From Erythrobacter aurantius (lineage in GTDB: Bacteria > Pseudomonadota > Alphaproteobacteria > Sphingomonadales > Sphingomonadaceae): a stretch of 64,000 nt of DNA. The DNA lies in NCBI RefSeq assembly GCF_023823125.1, contig NZ_CP090949.1, positions 1,388,001 through 1,452,000 on the forward strand, read 5' to 3'. A program made the translations under genes and the position numbers. Shown here in pieces: positions 54,821 through 63,521 of the stretch. The notes under the pieces are model-generated. The model was given only the letters and a program-made list of their open reading frames with translations, searched no databases and was not told the origin of the DNA. Numbering within the stretch: the stretch's first letter is position 1; every line of letters starts with the position of its first letter.

Positions 54821-56761
54821 TCACAGACCCTGCACATGTCCTGCGCCTTCGACGATTTCGGCGGTCGACGGCTCCAGCACATCGCCCAGCGGTTCAGCCC
54901 GGCCACCCAGCGTTTCGGCAAGGAAATTCTCGGTGATGGCAAAGAAGCTGATCGAATTGGCGGGCTTGGCAAAGCCGTGGCCTTCGTCCGGGTAGAGGAC
55001 ATAGGTGACGGGAATGCCCGCCTCCTTCATCGCGCCAACGATCTGGTCGCTTTCGGCCTGTTTCACGCGCGGATCGTTGGCCCCTTGCGCGATCAGCAGC
55101 GGCTTCGAAATGTCCTTCGCCTTGTAAAGCGGGCTGGCGGCCTTGAGCAGCGCGAGCCCTTCTTCGGTGTTCGGATTGCCCATGCGTTCGTGGAAGATCT
55201 TCACCATCGGCGCCCAGTAGGGGGGAATGGTGGACAGCAGGGTTTCGAGGTTGGACGGGCCGACGATATCGACCCCGCAGGCGAACACTTCGGGCGTGAA
55301 GGCAAGGCCCGCCAGCGTCGCATAGCCGCCATAGGAACCGCCCATGATCGCCACCCTGTCACGCGGTGCTATACCCTGTTCGACCGCCCAGTTCACCGCG
55401 TCGATCAGATCGTCATGCATCGCCAGCCCCCACTGCTTGTTGCTGGCGTTGATGAAGCTTTTGCCGAAGCCGGTGGAGCCGCGGAAATTGACCGAGAGCA
55501 CGCTGTAGCCGCGATTGGCGAGCATCTGGTGGATCGGGTTGTAGCCATAATCGTCGCGCGCCCACGGCCCACCGTGCACCAGCAGCACCATCGGCGTCGG
55601 CGCGGCGGGGCGTCCGGAGCCAGCGGGGTCGCTGCCCGCAGCCAGCGTCAGATATGACGGCAAAGTCAGACCATCCCGGCTGGTGATCTCGACGCAATGC
55701 ATCGGTTGCAGCGGCGCGCCCTCCAGTTCGGGCCGGGTGACGTAGAACGGAGCCAGCGTGCCCGCGTCACGATCATAGATGAAGGTGCGGATCGGGCCGC
55801 TGACGGGATCGTTCCAGACGATCCATGTGCGATCATCATCGGTGCGGCTCATGACGCCGAATTCGCCGTCAAACTGCGTGCCGAGCCATTCGAAGCTCGC
55901 GCCGATCTCTGCATCGATCGCGGTCCATTCGGTCGTCAGGTAAGTGACCGAATAGGCCTGCACCACGCCCGTCTGCTTGTGGCGGAGCGTGCCGCCGATA
56001 TCGGCGCGGTCATCTTCCGCGATCAGGGTGCGTTCGCCGCTCGCCGTGTCCTGTGCATAGAGCGCGGCGGTATCGCGCCCGCGCCCGTCGAGCCAGTAGA
56101 GCACGCTGCCGTCCACCGTGTATCCGGCAGGGGAGGTCGTCATCGAATCCTCCATCGCGGTGGTTTCGAACGGCTCTTCCTCCACCACATTGTCGATCAC
56201 GCGGAAATAGTCGGTTCCGCCCGCTTCGTTCTGCGCCATCGCCATGCGCAAAGTCAGCGTGTCATCGGCCATGAAGTGGGCATAGGCGTTGTTTTCGTAA
56301 ACCAGCTCCAGCGCACCGTTGGACAGGTTCAGCCGGTGGACATCGTGCCATTGCGGATCGCGATTGTTGAGGCCGATCAGGATGTGCTGCTTGTCCACCT
56401 GCGACGATCCGACGATCATCACGCGGGTGTTCTCGAACGGGGTGAGGCAGACCTCCTCCCCGCTGGCGATATCGACGCGGTAAAGCAGGAAATTCTCGTC
56501 GCCGCCCTTGTCCTGGATGTAGCCGACCGCGCTCGCATCGGGTGTCCAGAAATGTTCGCGGATCGGGCGGTCGTCCGCTTTCGTCATCGGTTTGGCTGCG
56601 TCCGGATCGGAGCGCGGGGCGATCCAGATGTTCATCACCCCGTCGAGCGGGGCAAGCCAGCTGAGCCATCGGCCATCCGGGCTGATCTTGCCCTGCGACC
56701 GGGTCGGATTGCCGAACAGGTGATCGCGGGGAATGAGCGGAATGGTATCGAGTGCCGGCAT
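54821..56761 (-). CDS. S9-family serine peptidase (prolyl oligopeptidase type)
   Basis: 646 residues. The N-terminal ~370 form a beta-propeller (ISPDGRWLSWLAPLDGVMNIW, then WTPDASAVGYIQDKGGDENFLLYRV), and the C-terminal part is an alpha/beta hydrolase. The nucleophile Ser lies in GGSYGGYATL, Asp in IAQGANDPRVKQAE and His in PDEGHGFAKP. It probably cleaves oligopeptides in the cytoplasm, since no signal peptide is visible. Acylaminoacyl-peptidase or dipeptidyl-peptidase activity is possible. Confidence 0.92.
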   Translation of the reverse strand: MPALDTIPLIPRDHLFGNPTRSQGKISPDGRWLSWLAPLDGVMNIWIAPRSDPDAAKPMTKADDRPIREHFWTPDASAVGYIQDKGGDENFLLYRVDIASGEEVCLTPFENTRVMIVGSSQVDKQHILIGLNNRDPQWHDVHRLNLSNGALELVYENNAYAHFMADDTLTLRMAMAQNEAGGTDYFRVIDNVVEEEPFETTAMEDSMTTSPAGYTVDGSVLYWLDGRGRDTAALYAQDTASGERTLIAEDDRADIGGTLRHKQTGVVQAYSVTYLTTEWTAIDAEIGASFEWLGTQFDGEFGVMSRTDDDRTWIVWNDPVSGPIRTFIYDRDAGTLAPFYVTRPELEGAPLQPMHCVEITSRDGLTLPSYLTLAAGSDPAGSGRPAAPTPMVLLVHGGPWARDDYGYNPIHQMLANRGYSVLSVNFRGSTGFGKSFINASNKQWGLAMHDDLIDAVNWAVEQGIAPRDRVAIMGGSYGGYATLAGLAFTPEVFACGVDIVGPSNLETLLSTIPPYWAPMVKIFHERMGNPNTEEGLALLKAASPLYKAKDISKPLLIAQGANDPRVKQAESDQIVGAMKEAGIPVTYVLYPDEGHGFAKPANSISFFAITENFLAETLGGRAEPLGDVLEPSTAEIVEGAGHVQGL

Positions 56762-56940
56762 GATGTCTCCCTTGGTATCGGGTGACAGCTAGGGACGGGT
56801 TGCGGAAAAGCAAACCGCCATCGGGCGAACCTTCGACAATAATCGCCGGGCGACAACTGCTTGCCTTACAATTTGGTTGCAATCGAAATCAGTGGTAGAA
56901 GACCGGTCAGGGCCGCAATTTTATTGTGGAGGGGGAAATC

Positions 56941-57747
56941 ATGAAATCAATTCTCACAGCGATGTGTGCTGCATCGCTTGCGCTTGGCGTGGCTGCGTGC
57001 AGCGGCGATCCGGGCACGAAGACCGAAGCGACCGAGGCAGCCTCGCTCGCGGGGACATGGAAAGCCAATCTCGATTCCGCCGAATTCGAGAACAGCACCA
57101 GCAGCTATCTTTTCGCTGACGGGCAATACACCTGCAACAGCTGCATTCCGCCTTACACCGTCGCCGCCAACGGCGAATGGGTGAGCGTGGACCGGCCCGG
57201 GGTCGATGCGGTGAAATATACCATCGTCGATGACCGGACGATCACGGCAGCTTCGCGCCTCGGTGACAAGGAACTGGGCAATTCGACCTGGACCATCAGC
57301 GAGGACGGGCAGACGATGACGGTCAACTGGACCAATCTGGACGGCGACGAAGTGGTTGAAGGCACTTCGACCCTGACCCGTGTGGCAGCAGCTCCCGATG
57401 GCGCGCATGCGGCTTCGGGCGACTGGGATGTCGCCAGCATCGGCGAAATGAGCGACGCCGGCCTGCTGTTCTCCTACATGATCGATGGCGACACCATCAC
57501 TTCGACCGGCAACGGCGGCGGCTACACCGCGACGCTGGGCGGTGATCCGGTGAAACCCGAGGGCGACGAAAGCGGCGGCATGATCGCGGTCGAGAAGGTT
57601 TCGGACAACGTCTATCGCGAAACCTACAGTCGCGACGGCGAAGTCATCAACGTACTCGAAATGACCGTCGATGGCGACACTTTGCGTGCGGTCAGCACCG
57701 ATCCGCGCGACAACAGCACCTCACGCTGGACGGCGACCCGCCAGTAA
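56941..57747 (+). CDS. Hypothetical lipoprotein with two similar beta-rich halves
   Basis: 268 residues. MKSILTAMCAASLALGVAACSGD has a lipobox (VAAC). The remainder seems to contain two related domains: LAGTWKANLDSAEFENSTSSYLFADGQYTC...STLTRV and a second half ending GDTLRAVSTDPRDNSTSRWTATRQ. No named family is recognised; the look is lipocalin-like. GGAGGGGG lies just before the start and a terminator follows, so it is a single-gene unit. Confidence 0.7.
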   Translation: MKSILTAMCAASLALGVAACSGDPGTKTEATEAASLAGTWKANLDSAEFENSTSSYLFADGQYTCNSCIPPYTVAANGEWVSVDRPGVDAVKYTIVDDRTITAASRLGDKELGNSTWTISEDGQTMTVNWTNLDGDEVVEGTSTLTRVAAAPDGAHAASGDWDVASIGEMSDAGLLFSYMIDGDTITSTGNGGGYTATLGGDPVKPEGDESGGMIAVEKVSDNVYRETYSRDGEVINVLEMTVDGDTLRAVSTDPRDNSTSRWTATRQ

Positions 57748-57767
57748 TCGGACCTGGAGATCGAATG

Positions 57768-57799
57768 CCCCCGGTTGTGTCCGCGCAGCCGGGGGTTTT
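57768..57799 (+). terminator. Intrinsic terminator after the two-half lipoprotein gene
   Basis: CCCCCGGTT pairs with AGCCGGGGG (one wobble) and is followed by TTTT, 20 bases after the stop. Confidence 0.8.
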
Positions 57800-57814
57800 G
57801 CCGCCGTCGGCCCG

Positions 57815-58432
57815 CTACAGCGCCGGATTGGCGTAGAAATGCCAGGTGAAGATCGCCATCGCGCCGCGGTGCGGGGCCCAGCGTTCACCGAGCTCGCGTG
57901 TTTCCTTTTCCTTTGGCCGTTCATCCAGTTCGAGCAGGCGTTTGACCCCTTCCTGCACCGCGAGATCACCGGCAGGCCAGATGTCGGTGCGGCCTTCGGC
58001 GAATAGCAGGTAAATCTCTGCTGACCAGCGGCCGATCCCCTTGATCATCGTCAGTTGCTCGATTGCTTCCTCGTCATCTGCGGGCAGCGCGTGAAAGTCG
58101 ATCTGGCCCGCATCCACCAGTTCGCACAGCGAGCGGGCGTAACCCTGTTTCTGGCGCGACAAGCCGCAGGCGCGCAAAGTGTCGAAATCGCGTTTCAGCA
58201 GGCAGCCGGGGGTGAAATCTTCACCCAGTTCCGCCTCCAGTTTGTTCCACATGGAGCTTGCCGCCGCGACCGACACCTGCTGGCCGACGATCGTCCGCAG
58301 CAAAGTCTTGTACCCGCGCGATCGGATACGCGGTTCGGGATAGCCGATGCGCGCAACCTCTCTGGCGACACGCGGGTCCGCGTCGCCGACAGCGTCCAGC
58401 GCCGTCATTATCTGCTCTGCCGTCAGCCCCAC
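57815..58432 (-). CDS. DNA-3-methyladenine glycosylase, HhH-GPD (AlkA-like)
   Basis: 205 residues, GTG start. The helix-hairpin-helix reads [19 protein letters not shown], and the catalytic Asp is in [16 protein letters not shown], the classic HhH-GPD arrangement. [20 protein letters not shown] is also typical. It excises alkylated bases in base excision repair. It has only the glycosylase core, without the Ada domain or the N-terminal domain of E. coli AlkA. Confidence 0.92.
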   Translation of the reverse strand: MGLTAEQIMTALDAVGDADPRVAREVARIGYPEPRIRSRGYKTLLRTIVGQQVSVAAASSMWNKLEAELGEDFTPGCLLKRDFDTLRACGLSRQKQGYARSLCELVDAGQIDFHALPADDEEAIEQLTMIKGIGRWSAEIYLLFAEGRTDIWPAGDLAVQEGVKRLLELDERPKEKETRELGERWAPHRGAMAIFTWHFYANPAL

Positions 58433-58541
58433 TCTTCAAACCTCTAGGTTGCCTTCTGCGGGGGAACGTCCTAGCGCACCTGCGATTGAATCCAAGCGCG
58501 CATCCTTGCGCTCAACCATTCTAAGAGGACACAGTAACCCA

Positions 58542-58850
58542 ATGCCCAAGCTGATCGTCACCAATCGTGAAGGCGAAACGAGCGAGATCGAGGTCGAAGA
58601 CGGTCTGACCGTGATGGAAGCGATCCGCGACAACGGTTTTGACGAATTGCTCGCCCTGTGCGGCGGTTGCTGCTCTTGCGCGACCTGCCATTGCTACATC
58701 GAAAGCGATGCGCTGCCCGAAATGAGCGAAGACGAGGACGACCTGCTCGAATCCTCCGATCACCGCAAGGAAAACAGCCGCCTGTCGTGCCAGATCCCGT
58801 TCACGGCAGAACTCGACGGGCTTAAGGTTACTATCGCCCCTGAAGATTGA
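58542..58850 (+). CDS. fdx: 2Fe-2S ferredoxin (adrenodoxin type)
   Basis: 102 residues. The cluster cysteines C40, C46, C49 ([10 protein letters not shown]) and C83 (RLSCQIPF) show the C-x5-C-x2-C spacing of vertebrate-type ferredoxins. It carries electrons for P450s, Fe-S assembly or other oxidoreductases. The acidic stretch [11 protein letters not shown] matches the partner-binding surface of adrenodoxin. No obvious reductase or P450 gene is adjacent. Confidence 0.92.
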   Translation: MPKLIVTNREGETSEIEVEDGLTVMEAIRDNGFDELLALCGGCCSCATCHCYIESDALPEMSEDEDDLLESSDHRKENSRLSCQIPFTAELDGLKVTIAPED

Positions 58851-58892
58851 TGTTGTTTGATGGGAAGCGGCGAAACGCCTAATTGCGATCCC

Positions 58893-59915
58893 ATGAACAT
58901 CACCAAACCTTTCGGCGATACGCTCGCCCTTATCGGTAACACGCCGCTGGTCCGCCTTGCCGGGCCAAGCGCGGCTGCGGGCTGCGACATCTGGGGCAAG
59001 TGCGAATTCGCCAACCCCGGATCGAGCGTGAAGGATCGCGCCGCGCTCTACATGATCCGCGATGCCGAGGCGCGCGGCGAATTGCAGCCCGGCGGCACCG
59101 TGATCGAAGGCACGGCGGGCAACACCGGTATCGGCATCGCGCTGGTGGCCAATGCGCTCGGTTACAAGACGATCATCGTCATGCCGGACAACCAGTCGAA
59201 GGAAAAAATGGACACGTTGCGGGCTTTGGGCGCGCAGCTCGTCCTCGTCCCGCCGACCAAATATGCCGATCCCGCCCACTTCCAGCACGTCTCGCGCCGC
59301 ATGGCGGAGGAGACGCAAGGCGCGATCTGGGCCGGGCAGTTCGACAATATCGCCAACCGCAAGGCGCATATCGAAGGCACCAGCCAGGAGTTGTGGGAGC
59401 AGACGCAGGGCCGGATCGACGGTTTCACCTGCGCCGCCGGCACCGGCGGGACGATTGCCGGCGTCGGCATGGGATTGAAGGAAAAGAACCCCGATATCCG
59501 CATCGCCTTGACCGATCCGCACGGCGCCGCGCTCTACAATTACTACGCGCATGGCGAATTGAAGGCCGAAGGCTCCTCCGTCGCCGAAGGGATCGGGCAG
59601 GGGCGCATCACCGCCAATCTCGAAGGCGCGCCGATCGACACGCAATTCCGCATTTCCGATGAGGAAGGGCTGGTCTGGGTTGAACGGCTGCTGCGCGAGG
59701 AAGGGCTGTGCCTTGGCCTATCCAGCGGGATCAACGTCGCCGGAGCAATCGAACTGGGCAAGCAACTGGTCGCCGAAGGGCGGGACAACCCGCAGGTCGC
59801 GACAATCCTGTGCGATACCGGATTCCGTTACCTCTCTACGCTCTACAATGCCGACTGGCTCGCATCGAAGAACCTGCCGGTGTTCGATTGGCTCACTCAG
59901 AACCAAAGCGACTGA
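58893..59915 (+). CDS. cysK: Cysteine synthase A (O-acetylserine sulfhydrylase)
   Basis: 340 residues from the ATG at 58893. It makes cysteine from O-acetylserine and sulfide. K47 in NPGSSVKDRAALYM binds PLP, EGTAGNTGIGIALVA is the substrate loop and AAGTGGTIAGVGMG is the phosphate site. TTG/ATG starts at 58857-58862 would add 11-12 residues. The C-terminal extension from residue ~300 is longer than in E. coli CysK. It sits 42 bases after the ferredoxin gene. Confidence 0.93.
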   Translation: MNITKPFGDTLALIGNTPLVRLAGPSAAAGCDIWGKCEFANPGSSVKDRAALYMIRDAEARGELQPGGTVIEGTAGNTGIGIALVANALGYKTIIVMPDNQSKEKMDTLRALGAQLVLVPPTKYADPAHFQHVSRRMAEETQGAIWAGQFDNIANRKAHIEGTSQELWEQTQGRIDGFTCAAGTGGTIAGVGMGLKEKNPDIRIALTDPHGAALYNYYAHGELKAEGSSVAEGIGQGRITANLEGAPIDTQFRISDEEGLVWVERLLREEGLCLGLSSGINVAGAIELGKQLVAEGRDNPQVATILCDTGFRYLSTLYNADWLASKNLPVFDWLTQNQSD

Positions 59916-59951
59916 TCGACAGGCCGGGTTTCGGTCGTTAGTCTCGCCGCG

Positions 59952-60320
59952 ATGAAAGGCGTCAATTTCACTCGCAGGTCGCCGGGGACCACGGAAGAAT
60001 CTCCGCCGGATGCCGCGCCGCTTGGCGGGACCAAGGCCGAGGCGAACCAGCGTTTGCAGATCGGGCTTGTCGGGCTTGCCTCGATGATCCTGCTGATCGC
60101 GCTCGCCAATGTCCTGGGCACTCAGGCCGACCGGGCCGAAGAAGCCGCCGTGCCCGACGCCGCGCCGACTACGGAACCCACAGCCGCTGCGCCGCAGCGC
60201 GATCCGCTGGCCGATGCCGGGATCGTGCCCGACATTCCGGCGGAACCCAGCCCGACGCCCACTGCCACGACGGCCCCTCAACCTGCTCCTTCGCCCAGTG
60301 ATGCGCCGCCTCGGCAATAG
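59952..60320 (+). CDS. Single-helix membrane protein with Pro/Ala-rich tail, unknown function
   Basis: 122 residues. One helix (LQIGLVGLASMILLIALANVLG) lies between a polar N-terminus and a low-complexity periplasmic or cytoplasmic tail (EPSPTPTATTAPQPAPSPSDAPP). No domain recognised. Its end overlaps the next gene by 20 bases in another frame, suggesting coupled translation with the following protein. Confidence 0.65.
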   Translation: MKGVNFTRRSPGTTEESPPDAAPLGGTKAEANQRLQIGLVGLASMILLIALANVLGTQADRAEEAAVPDAAPTTEPTAAAPQRDPLADAGIVPDIPAEPSPTPTATTAPQPAPSPSDAPPRQ

Positions 60321-61092
60321 GGTCATCCTCGCCGCGCTCGCCATCTGCCTTGTGCTGGGTGGTGCCGTGTGGGTCTGGTATGAAAACCAGAAGGTATGCT
60401 GCGCCTTTCCTGATGAAATGGAGAAGCGGAGACTGGGATTGATGACCAGCCTACCTCTGTATTGGCCTCTTGGCGCAGATGTCGCCGCCATCGCCAGCGG
60501 CAATGCGCAGGTCCCGTGGCAAAGACAGGCGATGGAACGGCGGTTTGAGTTGGTGCCGCTCGATACATTGTCGCCGATCCCCGCGCTTACCCCGGATGAG
60601 CCGGAAACCGATCCGCTGGCTGAACTGGACTATCTTGCAATAATCCAGCCGCGCGGTCTCTCACCGGCGGACAATGTCGCGCTGGATGATTGGGTGCGGG
60701 CAGGGGGGCGTTTGCTGCTGGTGCTCGATCCGCTGCTGACAGGCGAATACGACGTGCCGCTGGGCGATCCGAGCCGACCCAACGATGTGGCGCTGATCCC
60801 GCCGGTGGTGGCGCGGTGGGGCTTGCAGATGCAACAGCCTGACACCCAAGCCGCTTCGGCAATTGTCATGCTGGACGGGGTGCCCTTTGGTGTGGAGCAG
60901 GCGGGCTTGATCTCGGTGGTTGATCCGGACGCCGCCACATGCCGGATCGAAGCGGATGGCGTAATCGCGCAATGCGAGGTTGATGCAGGCAGAGTGACGT
61001 TGATGGCCGATGCAGCCGTGTTCGAAAAGCGTGACCTTGCCGGAGAAAACGGCGCCTTGCTTCAACGGATTGCGGCCCATGCCTTCGACTGA
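60301..61092 (+). CDS. Membrane-anchored protein with GldG/DUF4350-like domain
   Basis: 263 residues from the ATG at 60301. One N-terminal helix (VILAALAICLVLGGAVWVWY) is followed by LTSLPLYW-like and LDYLAIIQPRGLSPADNVALDDWVRAGGRLLLVLDPLL, typical of the flavodoxin-like GldG/DUF4350 domain found beside ABC-2 transporters. No transporter gene follows. It overlaps the upstream gene by 20 bases; function unknown. Confidence 0.7.
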   Translation: MRRLGNRVILAALAICLVLGGAVWVWYENQKVCCAFPDEMEKRRLGLMTSLPLYWPLGADVAAIASGNAQVPWQRQAMERRFELVPLDTLSPIPALTPDEPETDPLAELDYLAIIQPRGLSPADNVALDDWVRAGGRLLLVLDPLLTGEYDVPLGDPSRPNDVALIPPVVARWGLQMQQPDTQAASAIVMLDGVPFGVEQAGLISVVDPDAATCRIEADGVIAQCEVDAGRVTLMADAAVFEKRDLAGENGALLQRIAAHAFD

Positions 61093-61177
61093 ACCCCCAA
61101 ATCGGGGAAATCGCGGGACGCATTGCAATTATTCGGGACTCGGGCGGGGATTTGGCGGGAATATTGCGCGATTCCAG

Positions 61178-61227
61178 CGGGCTGGAACGGGAAATTGCGG
61201 GATTCTCCGGGTTTGTCGGGGCGTTTC
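61178..61227 (+). promoter_or_regulatory. Five-unit 10-bp GGG array, candidate MraZ boxes
   Basis: CGGG elements begin at 61178, 61188, 61198 and 61208, with GGGG at 61218: exact 10-base spacing, each followed by about six unrelated bases. Known MraZ sites are direct TGGGN repeats at this spacing before mraZ. Extra GGG units, less regularly spaced, lie upstream at 61104, 61114, 61134, 61145 and 61156. Confidence 0.65.
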
Positions 61228-61254
61228 CGCAGAAAATTGCGAGGTTGAAACATA

Positions 61255-61273
61255 GGTAAATCAATTATTTACC
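61255..61273. promoter_or_regulatory. AT-rich dyad in the mraZ upstream region
   Basis: GGTAAAT and ATTTACC are perfect arms around CAATT, in the only AT-rich part of the 424-base gap 61093-61516. A TTGAAA at 61245-61250 could be a -35 element. No gene is visible in the gap; the remaining 240 bases before mraZ show GGGA-like units on the minus strand (about 61286-61310) but no further strong motif. Confidence 0.45.
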
Positions 61274-61516
61274 AAGTAATCCCGTGATTTTCCCACAAAT
61301 CCCCTAGTCACCCGCCTGCTTCCCGGATATTACCGGGTTCCATCAAACATGCCGTTTTGATCCGCGTCGTCCTCTTGTGATCGGCGTGCCGCCCTCGCTC
61401 GCGCGTTGGTGGCAGCGGGGAAGCTGTGCCCGGTCAAGGGTCGAAAAAGGCGGCAGGTTTGAGGAGGTCAGGAAGGCCGGCAGGGGTGCTGGCCATATGG
61501 GGAAGGGGTACCGCGC

Positions 61517-62029
61517 GTGTCAGCGCCCGGAGCATATAGCGGATATGCCTACTCGCCAGCCGGCGACAAGGGCCGCTTTGTCCTGCCTCCGACCTTCCGC
61601 AAGGCTGTGAAGGAAAGCTCCGGCGGGTCAAAGACGCTGTGCCTCGCGGTGCATGACAAGTTCGACTGTCTGGTCGGTTTCGGCCTGTCCCGCATCGAGC
61701 AGCTGCAACAGCGGCTCGACGATGAAAAGATCACCGCCCGCGAAACCCGCGATCCCGATTTCGATTACGATACCCGCGCGCAGCAATTGTTCGGCTTTGA
61801 ACAATTGCCGTTCGACGACAGCGGGCGCTTTGTCATGCCCGAACACCTCAAGGAACTGGGCAATGTCGGCGAAGGGTTGTTCTGCCAGGGTGCGGGCGAT
61901 TTCTTTCTGATCTGGAACCCCGCCGAACTCGAACGCATGGGCCCCGCCTACAAGGGCGCGCAGGCCGCTTGCCGCAAGCTGGTGGCCGAAGCGCAGGCGA
62001 AGGCCGCCAAGAAAGGCGGTGCGAAATGA
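61517..62029 (+). CDS. mraZ: Transcriptional regulator MraZ
   Basis: 170 residues, GTG start with GGAAGGGG in front. Two MraZ/AbrB-like units: [21 protein letters not shown] and [19 protein letters not shown]. MraZ is a DNA-binding ring protein that represses the division and cell wall cluster by binding direct GGG repeats; a matching array lies 290 bases upstream. It overlaps rsmH by 4 bases. Confidence 0.95.
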   Translation: MSAPGAYSGYAYSPAGDKGRFVLPPTFRKAVKESSGGSKTLCLAVHDKFDCLVGFGLSRIEQLQQRLDDEKITARETRDPDFDYDTRAQQLFGFEQLPFDDSGRFVMPEHLKELGNVGEGLFCQGAGDFFLIWNPAELERMGPAYKGAQAACRKLVAEAQAKAAKKGGAK

Positions 62030-62967
62030 ACGCGCCGCACATTCCCGTCCTCCTTGAAGAAGTGATCGCTGCGATCGGCCCGCGTCCCGACATGACTGTG
62101 ATCGACGCGACTTTCGGTGCGGGGGGCTATTCGCGCGCCTTGCTGGACGCTGGCGCGCGTGTGCATGCCTTCGACCGCGATCCCAACGCCATCCGCGACG
62201 GTGCGGCGATGGTGGAGGAATTCGCCGGTCGCCTGACGCTGCACCCTGCATGCTTTTCCGCCATGCGCGAGGAAATGACCCGGATCGGCGTGCCGCTGGT
62301 CGATGCGGTGGTCATGGATATCGGCGTGTCCTCGATGCAGCTTGATCAGGGCGAGCGCGGCTTTGCCTTTTCGGCTGACGGTCCGCTCGACATGCGGATG
62401 AGCCAGTCGGGGACGAGCGCAGCGGACTTCCTCAACAGCGGGGACGAGGCCGCGATTGCCGACGTGCTGTACCAGTATGGCGAGGAACGCCAGTCGCGCC
62501 GCGTCGCCCGTGCGATCGTGGCCGCTCGTCCGCTGGAGACGACCGGCGATCTCGCCCGCGTGGTGCGCCGCGCGCTGGGGCACAAGCCGCACGACAAGAA
62601 AGACCCCGCGACCCGCACGTTCCAAGCGGTGCGGATCCATGTGAATGACGAACTGGGCGAACTCGCTGCCGGATTGGCCGCGGCCGAGGCGCTGCTGCGC
62701 GAAGGCGGAGTGCTGGCGGTGGTTAGCTTCCACAGCCTCGAAGACCGGATCGTCAAACGCTTCCTGCGCGAAGCATCCGGGGCAGGGCGCGCGGTGTCGC
62801 GTCATCTCCCCGGTGAAATTGCCGGGCCTGAGCCGACCTTTACCCGCGTTTCCAAGGCTATCCGCCCCGGCGACGCCGAAATCGACGCCAACCCCCGCGC
62901 CCGATCCTCAACTCTGCGCCATGCCATCCGCACCGGCGCCCCAGCCCGCGAAAGGACATTTGCATGA
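62026..62967 (+). CDS. rsmH: 16S rRNA (cytosine(1402)-N4)-methyltransferase RsmH (MraW)
   Basis: 313 residues. It methylates C1402 of 16S rRNA at N4. Signatures: [13 protein letters not shown], the SAM site [37 protein letters not shown] and [16 protein letters not shown]. The start is coupled to mraZ through ATGA, and its end overlaps ftsL in the same way. Second gene of the dcw cluster. Confidence 0.97.
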   Translation: MNAPHIPVLLEEVIAAIGPRPDMTVIDATFGAGGYSRALLDAGARVHAFDRDPNAIRDGAAMVEEFAGRLTLHPACFSAMREEMTRIGVPLVDAVVMDIGVSSMQLDQGERGFAFSADGPLDMRMSQSGTSAADFLNSGDEAAIADVLYQYGEERQSRRVARAIVAARPLETTGDLARVVRRALGHKPHDKKDPATRTFQAVRIHVNDELGELAAGLAAAEALLREGGVLAVVSFHSLEDRIVKRFLREASGAGRAVSRHLPGEIAGPEPTFTRVSKAIRPGDAEIDANPRARSSTLRHAIRTGAPARERTFA

Positions 62968-63521
62968 TCGTCACCGGTTCCCGCATCCGTCAGATTGGCT
63001 GGGCTGCCGTGCTCGCGGCTTGCGTGGCCATGTTCGCGGTGCTGAGTTTCAACGTCCACGCCGTAAAGAGCGAGGTGCTGCTGGCGGAGCGCCAGATCAT
63101 CGCGCTGGAGCGTGAAACGCTGCTGCTCGAAACCGAATTCCAGACCCGTGCGAGCCAGCGCCAGCTGGCCGAATGGAACGCGGTGGAGCTGGGGTATCGC
63201 GCCCCGCGCGCCGACCAGTATCTCGATAACGAGCGCCAGCTGGCCAGCCTCGGCACACCGCTTGGCCCGGATGCGCCCGCGCCGATCCGCGTGGCGCGCA
63301 CCGATCTGGCAAGCGCCGAGCAGGTTGCCGACCGCCCGATGGTCTCTCCGGTCACCGGCGCACCCGTAACCCTCGCATCCGCCAGCCAGACAGAGGATGC
63401 GGCGGCGATGTTCACCGATGCCTTTGGCGATTTTCTGATCGACGCATCGCCCATTCGTGCAGCCAACGCCCGCACCGCCATGGTTGAGCAGGCCGGTCGC
63501 AGCTCCGAGGGTGCCGAATGA
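62964..63521 (+). CDS. ftsL: Cell division protein FtsL-like
   Basis: 185 residues. One N-terminal helix ([21 protein letters not shown]) is followed by a coiled coil ([53 protein letters not shown]), the FtsL pattern. The C-terminal ~90 residues are low-complexity and longer than in E. coli. Position between rsmH and ftsI, with 4-base overlaps on both sides, supports the call. It would join FtsB and FtsQ at the divisome. Confidence 0.82.
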   Translation: MIVTGSRIRQIGWAAVLAACVAMFAVLSFNVHAVKSEVLLAERQIIALERETLLLETEFQTRASQRQLAEWNAVELGYRAPRADQYLDNERQLASLGTPLGPDAPAPIRVARTDLASAEQVADRPMVSPVTGAPVTLASASQTEDAAAMFTDAFGDFLIDASPIRAANARTAMVEQAGRSSEGAE

